A DNA stretch of 64,000 bases, taken from NCBI RefSeq assembly GCF_041435195.1, contig NZ_CP108106.1:558001-622000 (forward strand). Direction: 5' to 3'. This DNA comes from Streptomyces sp. NBC_00224 (GTDB taxonomy: Bacteria > Actinomycetota > Actinomycetes > Streptomycetales > Streptomycetaceae). A program made the position numbers and the translations under genes. How positions within the stretch are numbered: the stretch's first letter is position 1; each line of letters begins with the position of its first letter. The notes beneath the pieces are model-generated. The model did no database searches and was not told the origin of the DNA. It was given only the letters and a program-made list of their open reading frames with translations. Shown here one piece after another: positions 60,635 through 64,000 of this stretch.

Positions 60635-61887
60635 CGGCCGACCACCTTCGGGCAGAGCGCCGAGAGCAGCGTCTCGACCCGGTCGCGAGCCGCGAGGCCC
60701 TCGGCGTCGCCGGCCATGACGTGGCCCAGGTACTCGTTGTTGCTGCCCGCCTCCTTGACGGCTGTTCCGGGCTCGGCCAGCTGGATCTCCAGCACGTCCG
60801 TCGCCGTGCGCACGTCGTCGGCGCCGTCGATGGACTCCAGCACTCCCTCGGTGTCCGGCACCAGGAACCCGATGGCGGCACTGTGCAGGCCGGTGGCTCG
60901 TCGGCGCAGGTCCGGTTCTCGGCCGAGGGCCACATCTACGCAGGCGGCGGCGAGATCGACCCCCGTCACATGACGGACCAGTTCGGTGATGCGGTTGCCG
61001 GCGGGGCGGGGGTTGACCTCGACCACCCGGGGCCCATCGGCTGTCAGCTTGATCTCGGTGTGTGCCACGACCCCGTCCAGTCCGAGGGCCTTCAGCGCCT
61101 GAACAGCCGTCTCCGCGGCCGCCTCGGCGTCGGCGGCAGCGAGCGCCGCGGGGAACATGTGGCCGGTCTCGATGAACGCCGGCGCCCCGCCGACGCTCTT
61201 GTCGGTCACCCCGACCACCTGCGCCGTTCCGGCGAACGACACGGTCTCGACGCTGACTTCCGGCCCCCGGAGCAGTTCTTCGAGCAGGACCACGGGCTCA
61301 CGGCGCTGGCCTCGCGCGTTGACGGTGAAGTCCGCGAGCGCCCGGTAGGCGCGGGCCAGGTCCGACTCGTCGTCGACGCGCCGGACGAACATCCCGGCGC
61401 ACAGGTCCACGGGTTTGAGCACGAGCGGGTAGCCGATCTCCCGCGCCGCACCGGCGGCCTCGGCCCAGTCCGCGCAGACCGCGTAGCGGGGCCCCGGCAC
61501 TCCGGCCTCGGCAAGGACACGGCGGGTCGCGTCCTTGCGGCACGCGTTCTCGACCGCCGCGGAGGAAGGACCTGGCAGCCCCAGACGGCCGGCGATCCGT
61601 GCGGCCGTCGGGAGGTAGTAGTCGCAGGAGGTGATCACCCCGTCGAAGCCCAGCACACCGTGGGCGCGCTCGACCAGGGGCAGCAACGTCCCGACTTCGT
61701 TGGTGTCGGCGGTCAGCACATTGTGCGCCGCGAGCAGCGGGTGCGCGGTGCCCTCAGGAGCGGAGCGCAGGTAGTGGTGCAGATCACGGGTGAGGAACGT
61801 GAACTCGTGCCCGCCCTCGCGGATCGCTCTGGGCAGCAGCCTGCTCATCGATCCGACCCAGCTCTCGACCATCAGCAGATGGGACAC
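60631..61887 (-). CDS. ATP-grasp ligase (amino-acid/peptide type)
   Basis: A 418-residue ATP-grasp enzyme: N-terminal GFDGVITSCDYYLPTAARIA with GLPGPSSAAVENACRKDATR, the ATP-binding lid YPLVLKPVDLCAGMFVRRVD, the central VVLLEELLRGPEVSVETVSF, and the metal-binding HTEIKLTADGPRVVEVNPRP. It should form an amide or peptide bond between an amino acid carboxylate and an amine through an acyl phosphate, with no NRPS. It is the first gene of the operon; the Fur/Zur-like box at 61996-62014 lies about 110 bases upstream of ATG 61887. Confidence 0.85.
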   Translation of the reverse strand: MSHLLMVESWVGSMSRLLPRAIREGGHEFTFLTRDLHHYLRSAPEGTAHPLLAAHNVLTADTNEVGTLLPLVERAHGVLGFDGVITSCDYYLPTAARIAGRLGLPGPSSAAVENACRKDATRRVLAEAGVPGPRYAVCADWAEAAGAAREIGYPLVLKPVDLCAGMFVRRVDDESDLARAYRALADFTVNARGQRREPVVLLEELLRGPEVSVETVSFAGTAQVVGVTDKSVGGAPAFIETGHMFPAALAAADAEAAAETAVQALKALGLDGVVAHTEIKLTADGPRVVEVNPRPAGNRITELVRHVTGVDLAAACVDVALGREPDLRRRATGLHSAAIGFLVPDTEGVLESIDGADDVRTATDVLEIQLAEPGTAVKEAGSNNEYLGHVMAGDAEGLAARDRVETLLSALCPKVVGR

Positions 61888-61995
61888 GGCTTCCTCTTCT
61901 CAGAACGCGGGATGAACGCATGACGCGTCGGCAGCACCGCAGCACCCGCCCGGGGCCGCTCGGGGCTGCTCGGCTTGACGCAGCCACACGTTATC

Positions 61996-62014
61996 GACAA
62001 TCGTTTTCATTGTC
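61996..62014. promoter_or_regulatory. Fur-family operator-like box, Zur-type candidate
   Basis: GACAATCGTTTTCATTGTC contains a perfect 6-7-6 inverted repeat (GACAAT / ATTGTC) in an AT-rich island. It matches the classical 19-bp Fur box at 13 positions, and the 15 bases read on the other strand (TGAAAACGATTGTCG) match the actinobacterial Zur core TGAAAATGATTTTCA at 12 positions. It is between the divergent start codons of the ten-gene operon (61887) and the peptidase gene (62021), so it may control both. The named metal is an inference. Confidence 0.7.
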
Positions 62015-62020
62015 ATCTGA

Positions 62021-63559
62021 ATGCCTGTCGACTCTCTGAATGCGAGACCCGTGACTCCCGCTGCACGCCACCGGGCCGTTCTGTCCGCCCTCGCGGCCAC
62101 CATCGCCGCCCTGGCCCCGGCCACCCCTGTCCAAGCCACCACCACCCCGGCACCATCCCCGCGTTTCGGTCCCTGCCCGGAGTCCGTACCGGCCCCGGCC
62201 TCTCCCGCGCAGGTGGAGTGCGGATCGCTGAGCGTCCCGCTCGACTGGGAACGCCCGGACGGCGAGCACATCCGCATCGCCGTCTCGCGCGTACGCGCGT
62301 CCGGACCGCCCGAGGAGCGGCGCGGCATTCTGCTGGTGAACCCGGGCGGACCCGGCGGGCCGGGGTTGGCCTACGCCGTCACCAAACGGGCCAAGCTGCC
62401 CGAGAGCGTGCGCCGCGCATACGACGTCATCGGCTTCGACCCACGCGGCACCGGGCAGAGCGCGCCCGCGGACTGCGGCCCGATGGGCGGACTCTTCGAC
62501 CGCCCCGGACCCGAGCCCGTACCGTCGGGCCGCGCCGCGGAAAAGGCGCACCTCGACTCGTTGAGGCGTATGGCGGACGACTGCGCGGCCGGCGTCGGCG
62601 ACGCGCTGGTGCATCTGTCGACCACTCAGACCGCCCGGGACATGGACGCCATACGCTCCACACTCGGCGAACGGCGGATCGGCTTCCTGGGCATCTCCTA
62701 CGGCAGCTACCTCGGCGCCGCCTATGCCGCCCTGTTCCCGCAGCATGTCGGCCGTATGGTGCTCGACAGCGTCGTCGGCCCCTGGCAGTGGTACGACTTC
62801 GACCTGCGGCAGAGCCGGGCATTGCTGCGCCAGCGCGATGTGTTCTTCACCTGGGTCGCCCGGCACGAACAACGCTTCGGCCTCGGCGGCAGCGCCGGTC
62901 AGGTCCGTTCCGCCTACATGCGGGCGCGTCAGGAACTCGCCGCCCGCCCCGTGGACGGCATCGGTCCTGCCGAGTTCGACCGTGCCGTGTACCGATCGCT
63001 CGGCCGCACGGAACGCTGGGAGGACCTCGCGGCGGGCATCCATGCCTACCTGCACGACGGCAGCACCGAACTCCTGCGCCCCGCCGCCCCCTTCGACGGC
63101 GCCGCGTCACGTACCTATGAGTCCGCGAACCGCGTCGTGAAGTGCGCTGACGGGCCCGGCCCGACGCCGGGCCGCGTCACGGCCGACCTCCGGCGCCTGC
63201 GGCGTCTCGACCCGCACCCGATCGTCACAGGAATCGAAGCCTCGGCTTGCTCGTACTGGCACCACATACCCACCCAGAACACCCGGCTCGGCGGCCCCGA
63301 GGTGCCCCCGGTGCTGCTGATCGCCTCCGAACACGACCCCGTCACACCCGTCGAGGGCGCCCGGCAACTTCGGAAGCGGCTGCCCGGCTCGCGCCTGGTC
63401 ACGCTCTACGACGACTACTCGCACGGCGTCTTCGCCAGCCGGGGCAACGCGTGCGTGGACGGCACCGCCGCCGCGTATCTGATCGACGGGACCGTCCCGT
63501 CGACGGATGTGCACTGCGCGGGCCCCGGCCTTCCGGCGCTTCGGGTCCCCAGCGAATGA
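62021..63559 (+). CDS. secreted alpha/beta hydrolase, tripeptidyl aminopeptidase (TAP) type
   Basis: A 512-residue secreted peptidase (502 if GTG 62051 is the start). Signal peptide AVLSALAATIAALAPATPVQ; family start CGSLSVPLDWERPDGEHIRI, oxyanion region LLVNPGGPGGPG, nucleophile elbow FLGISYGSYLGAAYA (G-x-S-x-G), acid region LLIASEHDPVTPVEGARQL and catalytic His in YSHGVFA, all matching Streptomyces TAP/SlpD-like enzymes. It removes N-terminal tripeptides or acts as an exopeptidase. It is divergent from the metallophore-like operon and the Zur-like box lies directly before its ATG, so metal-responsive control is possible. Confidence 0.85.
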   Translation: MPVDSLNARPVTPAARHRAVLSALAATIAALAPATPVQATTTPAPSPRFGPCPESVPAPASPAQVECGSLSVPLDWERPDGEHIRIAVSRVRASGPPEERRGILLVNPGGPGGPGLAYAVTKRAKLPESVRRAYDVIGFDPRGTGQSAPADCGPMGGLFDRPGPEPVPSGRAAEKAHLDSLRRMADDCAAGVGDALVHLSTTQTARDMDAIRSTLGERRIGFLGISYGSYLGAAYAALFPQHVGRMVLDSVVGPWQWYDFDLRQSRALLRQRDVFFTWVARHEQRFGLGGSAGQVRSAYMRARQELAARPVDGIGPAEFDRAVYRSLGRTERWEDLAAGIHAYLHDGSTELLRPAAPFDGAASRTYESANRVVKCADGPGPTPGRVTADLRRLRRLDPHPIVTGIEASACSYWHHIPTQNTRLGGPEVPPVLLIASEHDPVTPVEGARQLRKRLPGSRLVTLYDDYSHGVFASRGNACVDGTAAAYLIDGTVPSTDVHCAGPGLPALRVPSE

Positions 63560-63584
63560 GTTCTCAGCGAAAAGGAGTTACCCG

Positions 63585-64000
63585 ATGACCGATGCCCCGC
63601 AGGACGCCCCGCACCCCTCGTACACCGTGCGCCCCGCCACAGTGGCCGACGCGGAGGGAGCGCGCCGCGTGATGCTCGACACCTTCTACCGGGAGTTCGG
63701 CTACGGCTACGTACCCCAATGGCACCGCGACGTCGTCGACATCGCGGGCACCTACCTGGACGACCCCCGGCATCTGCTACTGGTGGCGGTGCACGGCGGC
63801 GAGGTGGTGGCCACGACCGGCGTGCGATCGGTCGGCCCGGTCCATCCGCCGCACCCGCGCCGGCTGGCGGAGCGCTACCCGCCGGGCACGACCGCGCAGC
63901 TGGTCCGGGTCTACGTCAAGGCCGAGCACCGGCGCCACGGCCTGGCACGGACCCTGGTGCGCAGAGCATGCCACTTCGCCGCCACCACCCCGGGCTACGA
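63585..64000 (+). CDS. GNAT acetyltransferase (3' end outside the window)
   Basis: The first 138 residues of a GNAT-fold protein are present: YTVRPATVADAEGARRVMLD, YLDDPRHLLLVAVHGGEVVA and the acetyl-CoA motif LVRVYVKAEHRRHGLARTLV (R-R-H-G-L-A, motif A). The gene runs off the right edge. ATG 63585 has AAAGGAG 9-15 bases upstream, and it begins 25 bases after the peptidase stop, so the two are probably one operon. Confidence 0.85.
   Translation, partial: MTDAPQDAPHPSYTVRPATVADAEGARRVMLDTFYREFGYGYVPQWHRDVVDIAGTYLDDPRHLLLVAVHGGEVVATTGVRSVGPVHPPHPRRLAERYPPGTTAQLVRVYVKAEHRRHGLARTLVRRACHFAATTPGY

Noticed and set aside
61996..62014. Reading the palindrome as an iron (IdeR/DtxR) box
   Set aside because: The spacing and the ACAAT/ATTGT arms fit Fur/Zur boxes better than the TTAGG-type DtxR box.

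Overview
The window is high-GC actinobacterial DNA. Codon use, start-codon mix (many GTG and some TTG), lipoprotein and secreted-protein density, and gene families (DUF4232, DUF4239, DUF6463, DUF11, SolA-like oxidase) all point to Streptomyces or a close relative. It reads like a chromosome-arm (accessory) region: about 45 intact genes are separated by short, decayed pieces of transposases, an integrase and other genes, and neighbouring genes change strand often. No rRNA, tRNA or CRISPR array was seen.

Region by region. 0-5.8 kb: a non-haem Fe(II)/2-oxoglutarate oxygenase of the HalD/BesD type next to an FAD amine/amino-acid oxidase, a cupin, an IS5-type transposase relic, a DUF4239 membrane protein and a lipoprotein. 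6-12.4 kb: a secreted DUF11/TIG/RTX-repeat protein, a dihydrofolate-reductase-like (RibD C-terminal) protein among relics, two overlapping small genes sharing an RRPLGTGP motif, and an acetyltransferase. 12.4-17.6 kb: an operon of ABC ATPase, ABC permease and a secreted YncE-propeller/phosphoesterase. 18-26.3 kb: relics, an acetyltransferase, an APH-type kinase, a membrane-anchored SGNH hydrolase, and a DUF3995/DUF6463/TetR block. 26.3-33.6 kb: an acyl-adenylating ligase, a DUF2975/XRE pair, a nitroreductase, an orphan YrhB/Imm35-type protein and a secreted tyrosine phosphatase, again among relics (Tn3, integrase, DUF6192, WD40). 34.7-49.2 kb: secreted carbohydrate-related proteins (ricin-type lectin, propeller lectin, two PIG-L deacetylases, a glycine-rich protein), an FKBP isomerase, a DUF4232 lipoprotein and a large DUF4157 protein with a C-terminal deaminase-like domain.

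50.6-61.9 kb: ten minus-strand genes, mostly overlapping by 4 bases, form one apparent operon: ATP-grasp ligase, DUF4213/DUF364 protein, SbnA-like PLP enzyme, dipeptide-epimerase-like enolase, MFS exporter, methyltransferase, and a complete Opp/Nik-type ABC importer. A 19-bp palindrome resembling a Fur/Zur-family operator lies in the divergent promoter region (61996-62014) shared with a secreted TAP-family peptidase. I infer an NRPS-independent metallophore (possibly zinc) made, exported and re-imported by this operon. This locus and the DUF4157-deaminase protein are the two most interesting parts of the window. The window ends inside an acetyltransferase gene.
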